The translations under genes were made by a program, and so were the position numbers. 64,000 nt of DNA from Malus domestica (Eukaryota; Streptophyta; Magnoliopsida; Rosales; Rosaceae), in assembly GCF_042453785.1 (NCBI RefSeq), contig NC_091669.1:35233001-35297000 (forward strand), in the 5' to 3' direction. The notes under the pieces were generated by a model that saw only the letters and a program-made list of their open reading frames with translations, ran no database searches and was not told the DNA's origin. Shown here piece by piece: positions 1 through 18,175 of the stretch. Each line of letters opens with the position of its first letter. The first letter of the stretch is position 1.

Positions 1-241
1 CTTTTCTAGCCATTGATTTCATCTAATGCTCCATATTTTGCCACCTCACCAACACCTCAAAAACATCTTTAAAGCCTCCCGCCTCTTCCACTTTTCCTAA
101 TCTTCACTCTCCCGCCTCTTCCACTTTTCTGCTGCCTTTCCCGTAGTGCCTTTCCGATTGCTGCATTTCCCGTCACCTCCTTCCGATTCACCTGATTTCT
201 CTAATCTTCCCAGGTCAGTTTATGTTAATTTTCTTTGCTTG
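1..241. repeat. Left TIR of the MULE (cut by window edge)
   Basis: Pairs in inverted orientation with 3563-3802, base 1 with base 3802. It is rich in short CT-type repeats such as CCCGCCTCTTCCACTTTTC, which occurs twice. A degenerate extra copy of part of this TIR (the AAACATCTTTAAAGCC block followed by CTGCTGCCTTTCCCG) lies at about 388-440, so the inner margin has been partly duplicated. Confidence 0.85.
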
Positions 242-546
242 GCCGATTCGCCTAATTGGGTGGATCGGGTGCGGTGAGTAACCTAATGGCTTTGAAGAAT
301 TCCTGGAAAAGTGGGTGCGTGTGTGCGGACGATATACAGAGATTATGAGGACTCTTCCAACGGAAACACAGAGATTATGAGGACTCTTCCAAAACATCTT
401 TAAAGCCTAATTTTTCTCCCTTTTTCTGCTGCCTTTCCCGCCCCCTCCTCCTATCTGCTTTTAAGATGCCTTTGTTTCTGATAAGTATTTTACATTGCTC
501 TGTTTTATATCATGTTTTGATGCTAAGACAAAAGTAATGGTTGGAA

Positions 547-710
547 AATGAGTTTTCATGTACTTACATGCTTCCATTACAAGTAGAACTTTTCTGCATA
601 TTCAAAATTACACACAAAAAAATGAGTTTTCATGCCAGTACATCCATTATAAGCACAGAATCTGGAGCATTCAAAATTACACACAAAAAATGAGTTTTCA
701 TGCCAGTATT
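547..710. repeat. Imperfect direct repeat downstream of the FRS gene
   Basis: A block built on TTCAAAATTACACACAAAAA followed by ATGAGTTTTCATGCCAGTA occurs at about 600-640 and again at about 670-710, with a partial copy (ATGAGTTTTCATGTACTTACAT) from about 549. It lies between the last FRS exon and the left TIR, probably in 3' flanking DNA of the element. Confidence 0.7.
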
Positions 711-745
711 TGCTTCTGCAATAACAGTAAGTTGGCTTCCTCTCT

Positions 746-3347
746 TCATCTCCAGTGGTCACCGCTTACATTTAAATCTTGATGTGCAACGGAATAACCA
801 GTGGGACTTGTTTGGAGTAGCTCTTGAAATGTACTATACTGAGGTTCTTCATATGTCATCCATGGCATGTATTTAAGCATGTCATGTCCCTGTGACTATG
901 AAAATTGCATAAATAACTAATAAACATAATATAAAAAAGAATATAAGGAGGTTAATTACCACTCACCGAATTCAAAGTACTCACCACTGGAAAAGGTCCC
1001 CTTGGTTCAGCCATCACGGGAGCACAAAAAAAGGGTGGAGGAGAAGCAATATAACATCCCGCTGCAACGGTCTCATTTGGAACACAAGTTTCCTTTAAGA
1101 TGTCACAACTCACAATATAGATAAGTAAACCATATGACTTAGTTTACTGCTATTATAATTTTTAGAAAATTAAAACTTTACCTTTGATAAATGGGAGTTA
1201 GATGATCGCTTCCTTTTGGCTATAGCTTTTTCCAAACAACTCTTGAGTCGTCTTCTTCCCCGACAAGTCTCTCTCTTCTTTAATCCTTTTGCTTGGACAA
1301 CAGTGGCATTATTCAAGTTGGGAACATCATTAGAATGGTTTAGAGCCATAATGGGGGCAGAATCCTCACCCTCATCTTCTGTTTTACCATTAATTTGTAA
1401 ACTGAGCTTGTCTTCAGTCAATTTACCCAACTTATGTGCACAGCTAAGAGCTATTTCATATGTTTCATCACTTTCTGCAGCCCTGGACGAGATCTGAGTA
1501 AATGCGTGGCACAAGGACCTAAATCGAGAGCTCTGTTGCAATCTAGGATCAACTTGGATTTCCTTCCCATGCATGTCTTGTATGCTCTCAGCCCTAGCTT
1601 TTTTAGTCCACCTTTTCAAAATATATTGACTAGGGATCTCCAAGGTGTCCATTACCTCTCTAAGGATTTTTATGGCATGACTACACAAAATACCTTTTAT
1701 CTCAAACAATCTGCAACTGCACCAGATTATGTTTGAATCTCTCTCCCTCCTCACATGTCGTTCCATAAAAGCACCGTAAGGTGGAAAAACTGTGTACACA
1801 ACAACTTCACCATCATCAACGGTACTTTTTATTCTTAAATCAAGAGATTCCCCATATTGTTCTTGAAATTCCTCAAATATTGCTTTCGTGTAAGTATCAC
1901 CTGCTTGTTTGACCATCATAGCTGGAACTTTCACTTGTGCATTCTTATAACACAAGTTATATTCGGCTTGGTACTCCTTATACCTCTGATCATCAAGTAC
2001 TCTCTCAAAATGCATGAAAAATTGTACCACATTATAGTCAGACTGTAAATACTCCTTTAACCTACCATTGAAGCTCTCACTAATTCCCGTAGTTGTCATT
2101 CCTGCAGACCATGCCATCTTTACATATGCCTTAGCCCATTTTTTTCTCAACTTCTTTATTCCTTTCAACCACTCTAATGCTTTCCCCTGCACATTATGTT
2201 TCACAAGCATTTCATCCCAAGCCACTAAAAACTCATCCTCATCCTCATATTCATCAATGAACTTTTTTAGGACTTCTCTAACTCCACTGTTACCCTTGAA
2301 TACACAATTAACATTCTTTAGTGCATTTTGCATCATATGCCACAAGCAAAGCCTATGATATGTATCAGGCATCACATGTGGAATGGCATTCATCATAGCA
2401 GCATCTTGGTCTGTAAAAATGGTTTTGGGAGCCTTGTTGGACATTGCTACCAAAAAAGTTTCAAATAACCAAATAAACGAGGGAGCAGTTTCATCGTACA
2501 TCAATGCTGCCCCAAAAACTACAATTTCTCGATGATGATTCAAGCCAGAAAACACAGCAAATGGACGACCTGCTCGATTAGTTTTATAGGTAGTGTCAAA
2601 TGAAACAACGTCTCCAAAATGACCATAGTCACTTATCATTTTAGCATCTGCCCAGAATATATTGGTTATTTGCTCTTCATTATCCAATTGTACGGCATAA
2701 AAAAATGAAGGATTTTCAACTGTCTTACCTTGAAAATATCTCAACAAGCTTCCTGCTTCACCATACACCATTTTTCTTTGCCTTCTAGACAAAAGATAGT
2801 TCTTCTGATCAACCCTTGTATAACCAAGAGATTCCCTTCCTCCAACATGCTTAGCCATCAACTCATAAGATTCCCGAAGTGAGATACCAGATTCTTCTGC
2901 CAAGTCTAACTCAGCAGCCTGAGAGTCTGATATTTTTCGCTGAGATGGTAGCATATGTGCACACTCTGGTTTCTGAAGAGCATGATTGTGTTGTTCCTCA
3001 AATTCATGCACAAAAAACCTTCCATTAGATCTATTCAACTTAATAACCATTTTAGCATGACAACCTGTCCGTGTCTCTGCCCTTGGCTTCTTTATCTTGT
3101 AATCCCGCTTATCTTGGAGCCGAAAACCCTCCTTACTACAAGCAAAAATTCTTGAAGTGACTTCATTAGTTTTCTTATTCTTGTAGTGACGTTCTTTTCT
3201 AATACTAAATCCCACTTTTCGTCCGTAGGCATTGTATAAATTATAGGCTGCTTCTTGCGAATCAAACTCCATACCACACCTCGGTGTACAATCGAATTCG
3301 TTCGAGTCATCATTGTTGATATTATTTGCTTCTTCAGAATCAATCAT
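746..3347 (-). CDS. FAR1-related (FRS/MURA-like) transposase-type protein, three coding exons
   Basis: Proposed exons are 3347-1182, 1092-985 and 889-746, giving about 805 aa. The first exon is open for 722 codons. The FAR1 DNA-binding domain lies around residues 30-125 with zinc-binding Cys/His near C70, C96 and H120-H122. The MULE transposase domain spans about 210-440 with candidate catalytic D251, D313 or D315, and E424. A SWIM zinc finger (CxC...CxH: C543, C545, C555, H557) follows. An in-frame stop just past 1182 appears to be intron read-through: an AAG|GTAAAG donor leads to a 36-codon exon (the 1092 acceptor is the weakest site) and then a 48-codon exon ending in TGA, all in phase 0. 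The start is placed at 3347 because a 3' splice site (CTGCAG, exon from 3359) lies just upstream. FRS proteins are transcription factors derived from MULE transposases. Here the TIRs suggest a protein that may still mobilise its element. No internal stop or frameshift was seen. Confidence 0.82.
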
Positions 3348-3359
3348 TTTCAATCGGAT

Positions 3360-3589
3360 CTGCAGTATAGAAAAAGGTATGGTACATAAAAAAATCAACA
3401 TTTCAAAGTTGTTCCTTTACAGAGGTTATGGGCAATCTAGAACAAATCCCTCTCCAGATTTTCAAAAATCAACATTTCAACATTAAACATCCCACGAATC
3501 TCTCTTGTTCTCAATTACCCAACATGTTATAAAAAAGAAAATACTAATCCAATAGCAAAAACAAGCAAAGAAAATTAACATAAACTAAC
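3360..3589 (-). other. Predicted 5' UTR intron of the FRS gene, donor inside the right TIR
   Basis: On the minus strand the right TIR reads CCCAG|GTTAGT, a good plant 5' splice site at 3590/3589. The matching acceptor is TATACTGCAG ending at 3360, twelve bases before the start ATG. The first, untranslated exon would therefore lie within the TIR, implying that the TIR supplies promoter and transcription start. The left TIR has the same site as CCCAG|GTCAGT. This is inference from splice consensus only. Confidence 0.5.
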
Positions 3590-3802
3590 CTGGGAAGATT
3601 GGAGAAATCAGGTGAATCGGAAGGAGGTGACGGGAAATGCAGAAATCGGAAAGGCACTACGGGAAAGGCAGCAGAAAAGTGGAAGAGGCGGGAGAGTGAA
3701 GATTAGGAAAAGTGGAAGAGGCGGGAGGCTTTAAAGATGTTTTTGAGGTGTTGGTGAGGTGGCAAAATATGGAGCATTAGATGAAATCAATGGCTAGAAA
3801 AG
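3563..3802. repeat. Right TIR of the MULE
   Basis: Reverse complement of 1-241, running from AAGCAAAGAAAATTAACAT on the inner side to GCTAGAAAAG on the outer side. The few differences from the left copy suggest a relatively recent element. The ARF1 promoter region begins within about 70 bases of its outer end. Confidence 0.88.
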
Positions 3803-3964
3803 TAGGAGGGTATGGAAGGGGATGGTAACTAAGAGGGCAGACAATCCAGGTCCTCCACGTATAGCGTGAAATATAGCGTCGGTATCGGTATTGCTGCCAA
3901 GGACAGCCCCTTCCCCTTCTTCTTAGAGACGCTCATACGCCCTAGAGAGAGAAACCACCGCAGA

Positions 3965-3967
<3 letters not shown>

Positions 3968-4002
<35 letters not shown>
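3968..4002 (+). repeat. (CT)n microsatellite in the ARF1 5' UTR
   Basis: About 17 uninterrupted CT units lie in the predicted leader of ARF1, before a leader exon that ends with a CTCAG|GTAACT donor near 4024. Pyrimidine repeats are common in plant 5' UTRs and mutate quickly in length. Confidence 0.9.
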
Positions 4003-4004
<2 letters not shown>

Positions 4005-4307
4005 AAATTCTCCATCTTCCTCAGGTAACTCCAACTTTACCCTTCCTTCTTCTTGTTCTCGTCGGATCTGTACCCTCCACTGATTTTTACTTTTTCATTT
4101 TTTATGTACCCATTTGCACGAATTTTCGCCATTTGATCCGATCTCCAATTTTCTGACTTTTTGTGTTTCGATCTCGAATTTTGCCCGAAATTGTGATGAA
4201 ATTTACAAGATTTAGACCCTCGTTCTGAATGTGAATGCTGATTGATTGATATATAGATATTTGAAATTTTGGGTTGGATTTTTTTATCAAATTTTGGAGG
4301 TTCGAAA

Positions 4308-5946
<1,639 letters not shown>

Positions 5947-7396
5947 ATGGCTTGACTTGAATTTTGTGTATCGCCGATTCTGCTGTAATATGAAGTTGAC
6001 ATTGATCGGTCCTTGGTATTCTGCATTTCTCTGCTCTTAAGTACCTGTTTTTACCATTTTTGTGTTTACTTTTGCAAACAGTTCCTTTTCTTCGACATGT
6101 AGATGTAGTTAAGAATAATTCCTAAATTCTCAATTTTTCGCCCAGTATTAGCGTAATAGCTTTGTTTCCCCTCCATTGTTTTGTGAAATGAAATAGCTGT
6201 CATCTATCTGTTAATATTTTCTCTCGCATCATCCAAATTCAAATCAAATGGATTTGGGAAGTATTGTTTGGCCTGTGAAATTATCATCTGATTTGAAGTA
6301 TTGTGGATTTGTGAAATGAAATCCCTTACTATAATAATGTATGCAGGGGCGTTGCCCAAATGTTTATTCTTTACATTAGAAAGGGTCGAGTGATTGAACC
6401 ATAAATTTGTCATAATTCTAAAACTAATTTCCCTCTCTTAATTAATGTAGCGTAAAGAGTAATATCGCTTGTAATAAAAAAAATCGTGATCATTTGGGTG
6501 TTACACGTATAGGTTCATGCCTCCGGTCAGGTTTGTCTTCCCAAAGGCCATCCAATGCATCAAATCATGGTTAGCGGACTGGTATATAGTTGAATACGTT
6601 GCTTATCGACGGGATAAGGAGAATGGTGGTGCTAGATGCCCCAAATTTAATGCACAAATTTGGTGTTCCTAGCATTATTCAGTTGAGAATATTTGGAATT
6701 CAAATGTCTTAACTGTCGATAGTGTGTGAGATTAGGGACACCGAAAAATTGTTTTACAAACCTTAATTTGAAAGTTTGGTGCAGTTGGTTAAGAACATAC
6801 TCTCTCAAGAAATAGGTTTTATAGAGAGGTGAATTTGAACTGCAAGAAATAGGTTTTATAGAGAGGTGAATTTGAACTGCATTATTGCTAGCTCATTGTA
6901 AGGCTAAGCTCACTTATTCTCTTTAATGTAGATAATATTGATTTGTTCAAAAGGAGAGAGAGAGATAGAGAGAGAAAAGCAAGTAGCACACATAAACTCA
7001 ATACATAGGGTTTAAGGGAGCGTTTGCTACAGAGAAGAGAATTTAGAGTGAACATATTGATTTGTCCTACTAATAAACATATTTGATTAATTAACCATTT
7101 GCTCCTCCATAAAAGGATGATGGATTACATAAATGGCGTTTTTTTCTCTCTTTCATACAAGATTATCAACACACATCCAACCTGAGCTGGTTCACTTAAC
7201 AAACCCAAAAATAAAATACAAAAACCAAAACCAAAAGCTGCTTACATAACTCATTCCTCATTCCCCCGATCGACCCCAACATGTATTGGACCCAAATTCC
7301 AATTAATCACCAATTTTATCGGAAAAAAGGATGGAATTCATCTAAACATTTCCACTCTCTCGTCTACCTCGTAAATGGATGAACGGTCTTGATGGA
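5947..7396. other. Intergenic region between ARF1 and galactinol synthase
   Basis: Begins with the ARF1 3' UTR, roughly to 6200. The rest is AT-rich DNA with a GA-rich microsatellite at about 6952-6976 and a 37 bp tandem duplication. No coding region was recognised. The genes converge here, so both 3' ends fall in this stretch. Confidence 0.7.
6807..6880. repeat. 37 bp perfect tandem duplication
   Basis: The unit starting AAGAAATAGGTTTTATAGAG occurs twice head to tail (6807-6843 and 6844-6880) with no difference seen. It is a simple recent local duplication with no coding role. Confidence 0.9.
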
Positions 7397-9151
7397 CTAA
7401 GCCGCTGAGGGGGCTGTCATGCACTGGACCGCAGCTGCTTCCGACAGAGCCTCCATGAAAGGGACTTGGATTGTCTGCCCTCCCATTTAGGTACCCTCTC
7501 CGTGCCCTCCTGTTTTGTGTGGTCACGGTTAAGTCACGTCAATATTTTATATTATTTTTTTATAAAAATAATAAAACAAAAAGAAATAGTAATATAAAAT
7601 GTTGACGTGGCTTAACCGTGACCACAAAAACAGAAGGGCACAGAAATTGGAGAGCAGAGAATCCAAGTCCCCATGAAAGGCTGCATGTTCACCCCTTCAC
7701 CACCTGAAGCTGCTGCTGGACCCACAACTCCTCCAGCTGCCTTCTTGTAGTCCAACGACTCGTCGTTGTATATACCCCACCATTTCTTCACCAGCATCTT
7801 AATGTCCTCCCTCTGCATGTTCTCCTCCTTCCCTGTATACCTCCACGGCTTCGATCCCTGTAACAATCAACGTACTTATATTAATCAAACCCTACAGAAA
7901 ATGTGACACCTCCTATATATGTTAAATTAAAGCTAAGTAATACTTACTGCTGCACAATAATGAACGACTTTGACTTTGTCTAGCTCCACATTCTCCGGGT
8001 GACGCCACAGCATGGCCAGGACCAAATTGTAAACCAAAGGAATTGGCTTGTATATTTTCCGGAAATACATGTTTAACAAGTCCTGTTCTGCAAACGGGGT
8101 CGGAGGGGTCCCTCTGAGAGTCCTCAAAAGGTCATGGTAGGTCTCGAGGCCGGGCTCGAACATGAACATGCCCGCGTTGAAGTAGAGCGATGGCGGTGGG
8201 CCAAGCTCCGATGTGAGCCACTGGACCTTCTCCGGGCACTGCTGACAGTACCCGATTTGGTATTGCGGCGTGTGACTCCACGTTTTCTTACAGAAACAAT
8301 CCATCACGGCGTAGAAATGTCCATCTGGCAAGTCAAAGAGGTGGTCTATGTTGTCGTACACCTGAATGTCCCGTCCAAGTATATCATCTTCTCGTACTCC
8401 ACAAACTGCAATATTAATGAAATAAAAAAAAATCAGAAGTTATTAATTTTTCAAATTCATCTTAATTATGACATCGTAAAACCAAAAATTTGATTGGAAC
8501 AAATTTATGAAAGTAACTAAATATTTGTTAGGTAAGTAATTTAATTTGTTAAAAACATTCACTATTATAAAAACAAAAGTGTCATATTTGATTCACTCTC
8601 ATCATAATTTAGATGAATTCGTATACATTATGTACAACTAAAATTTGTTACACATGTTTTTTTTTTATCTCTTTGAAAAAGAGAAAAACAAGAGACAAAA
8701 GTTTCCTTCGCTTCCAAGACAAGACTGCCACGTGTAAGACCCAGAACAACCCAAATTCTACGTGTAACAAAAAGAACGCATAAACGTACGAAGCCACGTA
8801 AGCAAACTGAAAACAACGTACCTCCCAAATCCGCAGCTTCGAGTAGTTGATGACGTAATAGGCCATGGCGAACTGGGTCTGGTTCTCGGGTGGGTAAACC
8901 GGTTCGATCTCACGGACGATGCAACCCTGCGATTGAAGAATGCGGCGGTGATCCTCCGGGACGTCGGGCAAGACTGCAACGACCAATGGGTACGCCGCAT
9001 TGACCTTCCTCAATCCCTTGGCCAACCCGACGACGCCCTTCACGTAGTCGCCGTTGCCGGCCAAGAAAGTCACGTATGCCCGACTCGGCAGGGTGGCGGT
9101 TTTAGTGAAACCCAATTTGGGGACGCTGGTGGGGATGAGTTCGGGAGCCAT
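7397..9151 (-). pseudogene. GOLS: Galactinol synthase (GT8 family), disrupted
   Basis: Galactinol synthase transfers galactose from UDP-galactose to myo-inositol, the first step of raffinose-family oligosaccharide synthesis in the cytosol. Exon 1 (9151-8822) encodes 110 aa with the typical N-terminus including AYVTFLAGNGDYVKGVVGL. Exon 2 (8405-7948) begins FVEYEKMIYLDG and later holds YFNAGMF and HYCAA. Exon 3 (from 7857) begins GSKPWRYTGKEEN. There are two lesions. Exon 2 is 458 bp instead of a multiple of three: one C is missing from the plus-strand run near 8370-8372, shifting frame within the conserved DGD (DxD) metal-binding motif. Second, a 209 bp MITE (7462-7670) splits the last exon, so translation in exon 3 would stop at 7612. 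The usual C-terminus ending APSAA-stop survives beyond it at 7397-7461. A TATA-like TTATTTAAA lies near 9360-9370. The frameshift could be an assembly error; the insertion cannot. Confidence 0.93.
7462..7670. mobile_element. 209 bp hairpin MITE inserted in the galactinol synthase last exon
   Basis: Both ends read GGACTTGGATT inward, and the 9 bp CCATGAAAG is duplicated at 7453-7461 and 7671-7679. Nearly the whole element is an inverted repeat: TGTGGTCACGGTTAAG(T/C)CACGTCAA on one arm pairs with the other around an AT-rich centre near 7560. A 9 bp duplication fits a Mutator-type MITE. Removing the insert and one duplication restores the coding frame across the site, which confirms the boundaries. 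Confidence 0.93.
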
Positions 9152-9290
9152 GAGTGATGACGGTGTCCAAGGGAGAAGGGAAATAGTGTTTACAGAGGAA
9201 GGCCTTGACCCTTGGGAAGGTAGAGAGAGAAACTAGCTGAGCCCGATGAGAGAGAGAGAGAGAAGGCAGAGATTGGGATGTCTTCGTTTG

Positions 9291-9372
9291 GTGGTGTTGT
9301 TGTGGGTGGTTTGGCGGAGGGGATGGAGGGGGTGGAGGGGGTGGAGGAGGTGGAGGAGGGTTTAAATAAGGG
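9291..9372 (-). promoter_or_regulatory. Galactinol synthase upstream region: GGA/TCC repeat and TATA-like box
   Basis: A run of GGAGGGGGT / GGAGGAGGT repeats (plus strand, about 9318-9360) lies immediately next to TTTAAATAAG (9360-9369), which reads as a TATA-like element on the minus strand about 210 bases before the start codon at 9151. The repeat would fall in the leader or core promoter. Confidence 0.45.
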
Positions 9373-9429
9373 TGGGAATCAAAGAAATGAATCTGTGCGA
9401 GCGAAATTTGTGGAAAACTCGTCAAATCA

Positions 9430-10775
9430 TTAGGGGCGGTTATGAGGCTGATGCCGTACCCGTGTCCATCTGGGGGGATCCTACGGTTACTGGGTGCAAC
9501 GGGAAAGTTCTGGCATGGGATCCCTATTCTAAAAGGTTCTAAAAGTTCTGGGATGGGATCCCTATGTTACAGTCTAATAATTTCTCTTTGTTTGTAAGTG
9601 AAAGGTCTTAAATTTGATTATCGCAAAAGATGAATTTAAACAAAATTATTGCTAGCCTATTATGAGGGTAAGTCCACCTCCTTCACTTTACCGTAGATAA
9701 TATCGTTTGATAAAAAAAAAAAGTTCCAACACGTTGGAAAAAAGAAAAAAAAATTCCAACACGTTGAATCAAGTTTGTGGTTGATGTTGTAAAGTAGGTT
9801 TGCCATGTCATAAGTGCCATGAAATGAAATGCTAAGACGTGTCATGTGTGGCCGAAATCGTCACTCGTCAATCCTCTTGAATTTTCATGTGAAGCTTGGA
9901 TTCTTTTTTTCAAGGGTTTGAGAACATATTACGAGCACCTCATACTCATACGTAGGAGGGAGTTGTAGTAGGTAAATTATACACATGCATGCATGCAAGA
10001 TCAAACAATAAAACTCAAAATATTACATACCACCATTGATCACTAGAAAGATTTGAAAAGAAATTCTCTCACTAGAAGTCGAAAAAGGAACCCATCTGTC
10101 ACAAACATGAATTATGAGGGCCATCCGCTCACATATCCTCCCCACACCCAGTGAGCACCATGACGCCTCACAGCCAACACTTAATCTCCGAAACACCAAA
10201 TAGCAACACATCACTTGTCCTCCTCAATCAACCACATTTGATGAAATCAACCCTCAACACCGACATGCACAACATCAACATAAAACCCAGCCACTGAACT
10301 GGGCCAAGCAGAACTCCCTACCAACTTTTCGGGGAAGAGAGGCGCCCAGAAGATGAACTCCTTATTCTAGAAAAGTTAAAAATGAGAAAGAAATACGGGG
10401 GTAGAACCCCCCGATCGAACTGGGTTAAGAAGTGAGATTTTCTCCCTTCTTATTTCTATTCCCTTCCCTTCCTTTATCTCACACTTTATCTTTTATCTTT
10501 TATCCTTATAAAAAAAACTATATAAGATGTTGATATGATTTAATCGTAACTTTGGAAAGACCAGGGTTTCATCTACCATCTGAGTCCACGACACGTAGCC
10601 TCACACATGAACCTGGTACAATACAAAATGTATAACATGTGCATGGGAGAAATTCGTTAGTTGTAATGTTGCTTTTGGGCTGTTCATTTTTGGGCTTGGG
10701 CTTTATTGACGTTTGTTGCCGAGTTGCCACGGTGATTTTAATCTGATTGCCGTATTACGCACCCCGCAAAACACA
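9430..10775. other. Intergenic region with possible MITE remains
   Basis: No gene was recognised. At 9700-9775 there is a short repeat of TTCCAACACGTTG separated by A-rich runs. At about 10430-10570 a CT-rich arm followed by GATGTTGATATGATTTAATC resembles the arms of the MITEs at 7462 and 46651, but clear ends were not found. This is the divergent promoter interval between galactinol synthase (minus) and delta-COP (plus). Confidence 0.55.
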
Positions 10776-11703
10776 GATCCGAACTTACATTTCTCTGCTG
10801 CAGGCTGCACTGCACAATCACCTTCCTCACTTTCTCCCCCTCCTCGTCGTCGTCATCTTCTTCTTCTCCGTCGGTGAGAGGTTGGATCTCACGACCTTGA
10901 TTGATTTTTTATTTTGGTAAATTTTGTGTACAGTAATTGCTTTGCATTCCAAATCTGTGGTTTTCAAATGCTTTTGATCTGCTTCATTTTTCTTGCGTTT
11001 TATCGGTGGGAAATCGGTGTGGGAAGTTTAGGGTTCTACTGCATCGCTTGAGATTCCGGTGATTACGGTGTAGATCTTAGGTTGATCTTTTTGTTTGATT
11101 TTGTCTTGCCTCTTTTACATTGCGTGATTTGATGAAATACAGTTTCAATTGTGATTTTTCTTTCAAGAATTCTCTAATTTTGCTACCCCATCTGATAGTA
11201 TTGCATTTATTCATCAATGTTTAGGAGTAACGATTAGGTTGCAAATTGTGAGGAGGTATAATTTGTTGGATCGGATTAACAAACTTAGTTTAGTCGGATT
11301 TTGGAAATTTTTAGTTTGTTGTGTGAAATTGCCTCTCAATTCTGTTGTATATAAATAATTAGAGGTGCATTGACTAGATCCCATGCAACCGAGTTTGGAT
11401 TTGAGCCTTTTGATTCGTATAATTGAGCTACTGATTTTGAAGGTTCACATAATTGGTGTCTCACTTGGTGTTGAGTTCTGTTCGCATGCATGCACATGTG
11501 ATTTGGAATGATGCAAACATTGTGGGAGAGCACGATGTTTTGTTTTGTTCTGTTTCATACTTGTGGTTAATTTTGGTTTTGTTTGTGATTATTATTCTTA
11601 ATTTTATGACATTCGTGAGATTTTTCATGTTTAAGGTGTGCCCCTGCTATCTTTGTTACTGCCTTTGAGTTGGTGGCCGTCGATAATCTTCGAGTTAATC
11701 AAG

Positions 11704-17068
<5,365 letters not shown>

Positions 17069-18170
17069 TAGTGTATCTGCAACCTTATTGTTGGAATGGA
17101 TTAAATTCTGAAACTAGCAGGTTTCATTTTTTGGTGTTTTATTTTCCATTAAATTTGAGATGAAGGGATGCCTGACTTTGATATAATTTTTTTTTATAAT
17201 TTGAAGCTATGAAATGTTGTTATATAAACTACAATCTTGATAGTGAATGTATCTGCCAGAATTTGGGTACAATAATTAAAGGTGCAAATTCTTTCATGTT
17301 ATCAAGTGTTAGACAAGAATCGAGACCTAGAGACCAAGAGCGGGTGATGAGTCTGACATTGAAGTCTTGCTTTGGTGTTATTCATATTAACTGAAATTGA
17401 CATGATACTTAGGTACTGGTGTGATGCCTTGTTGAATGCAAGTATTATTTCTTGTTATATTGAGCCAACTCCAAGGACTTTCTCAAAGTAACAATTCACT
17501 TAGAAAACAAAGCCAAAGCTAAATGTGTCATCACATAAAGAAATGATGCCCTCTTTTTGTCCTCCTCCTATACACTCTTGTTTAATCATAACCATTGTTT
17601 TTGTTTGATTTATTCAATTTGTTGGACAAAAATGAAAGGGTCATTATCACAAATGGTTCCTAAAATTAATCCTCACCATTAAGATAGTTCCTGAAATTGA
17701 AAATCAATTAATGTAGTCTTTGAAAATAAGTGTCGCAAATCAATGTGGTCATTCTGTCGCAATTATGTTAAAAATTCTGTTAAGTGTTGATGTGACACAT
17801 AAATGGGTCCCATAAATCATTTTTTTCTCACAAATGATCATTGAAATTGACCTGCGACATCTTGGCCACTTAGGCCATCTCCAATGGATAAGGTCATAGG
17901 GCTATATGCTATGTTTTAGTCCAAAATAGAATAAAACCCTTCTTCAATGAAGTCTGGGCCAAAAGAAAAGGGGAACCACCAGACCAAACTCAAGCCCTTT
18001 GGCTATCGGGCTGGGCATTTTAAGCTAGCCAACCAACCCGTTTGAGGGGTCCAAGCTGTCAGCAGCCTATTTCCTAGCTGACATCAGCTAGCCGTTGGAT
18101 TTTGAATTTTTTTTAGGATGAAATTTATAAAAAAAATTCTAATTATTTTTCTATAAATACCTAAACTATT
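17069..18170. other. delta-COP 3' region and repeat-derived intergenic DNA
   Basis: The first few hundred bases are probably the delta-COP 3' UTR. From about 17640 the sequence consists of phrases resembling dispersed repeats: GGTTCCTAAAATTAATC and TAGTTCCTGAAATTGAAAAT motifs recur near 17650-17840, and TTAGGCCATCTCCAATGGAT begins another repeat near 17872. No ends with target duplications could be assigned, and no coding region was seen. Confidence 0.5.
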
Positions 18171-18175
18171 TATAC

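Larger units (their letters stand above)
1..3802 (-). mobile_element. Mutator-like element (MULE) with long TIRs carrying an FRS-type gene
   Basis: The first ~241 bases return as a reverse complement at 3563-3802, so a ~240 bp terminal inverted repeat brackets the segment. The copies differ by few bases by eye; for example a CCCAGGTCAGT stretch on the left corresponds to CCCAGGTTAGT on the right. Between them lies one gene on the minus strand, a FAR1/MURA-type transposase-like protein. Long TIRs plus a MULE-domain protein are the signature of Mutator-like elements. The left tip lies outside the window, because pairing already starts at base 1, so the 9-11 bp target duplication and the exact outer ends cannot be seen; the right end is near 3802 or slightly beyond. 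A domesticated FRS gene flanked by a chance inverted duplication is less likely. Confidence 0.82.

Noticed and set aside
2068..2358. Open frames on the plus strand opposite the FRS gene
   Set aside because: Shadows of the minus-strand coding sequence, no similarity or start context.
9102..9425. Proline-rich protein upstream of galactinol synthase
   Set aside because: Arises from the GGA/TCC repeat in the promoter or leader and overlaps the galactinol synthase start.
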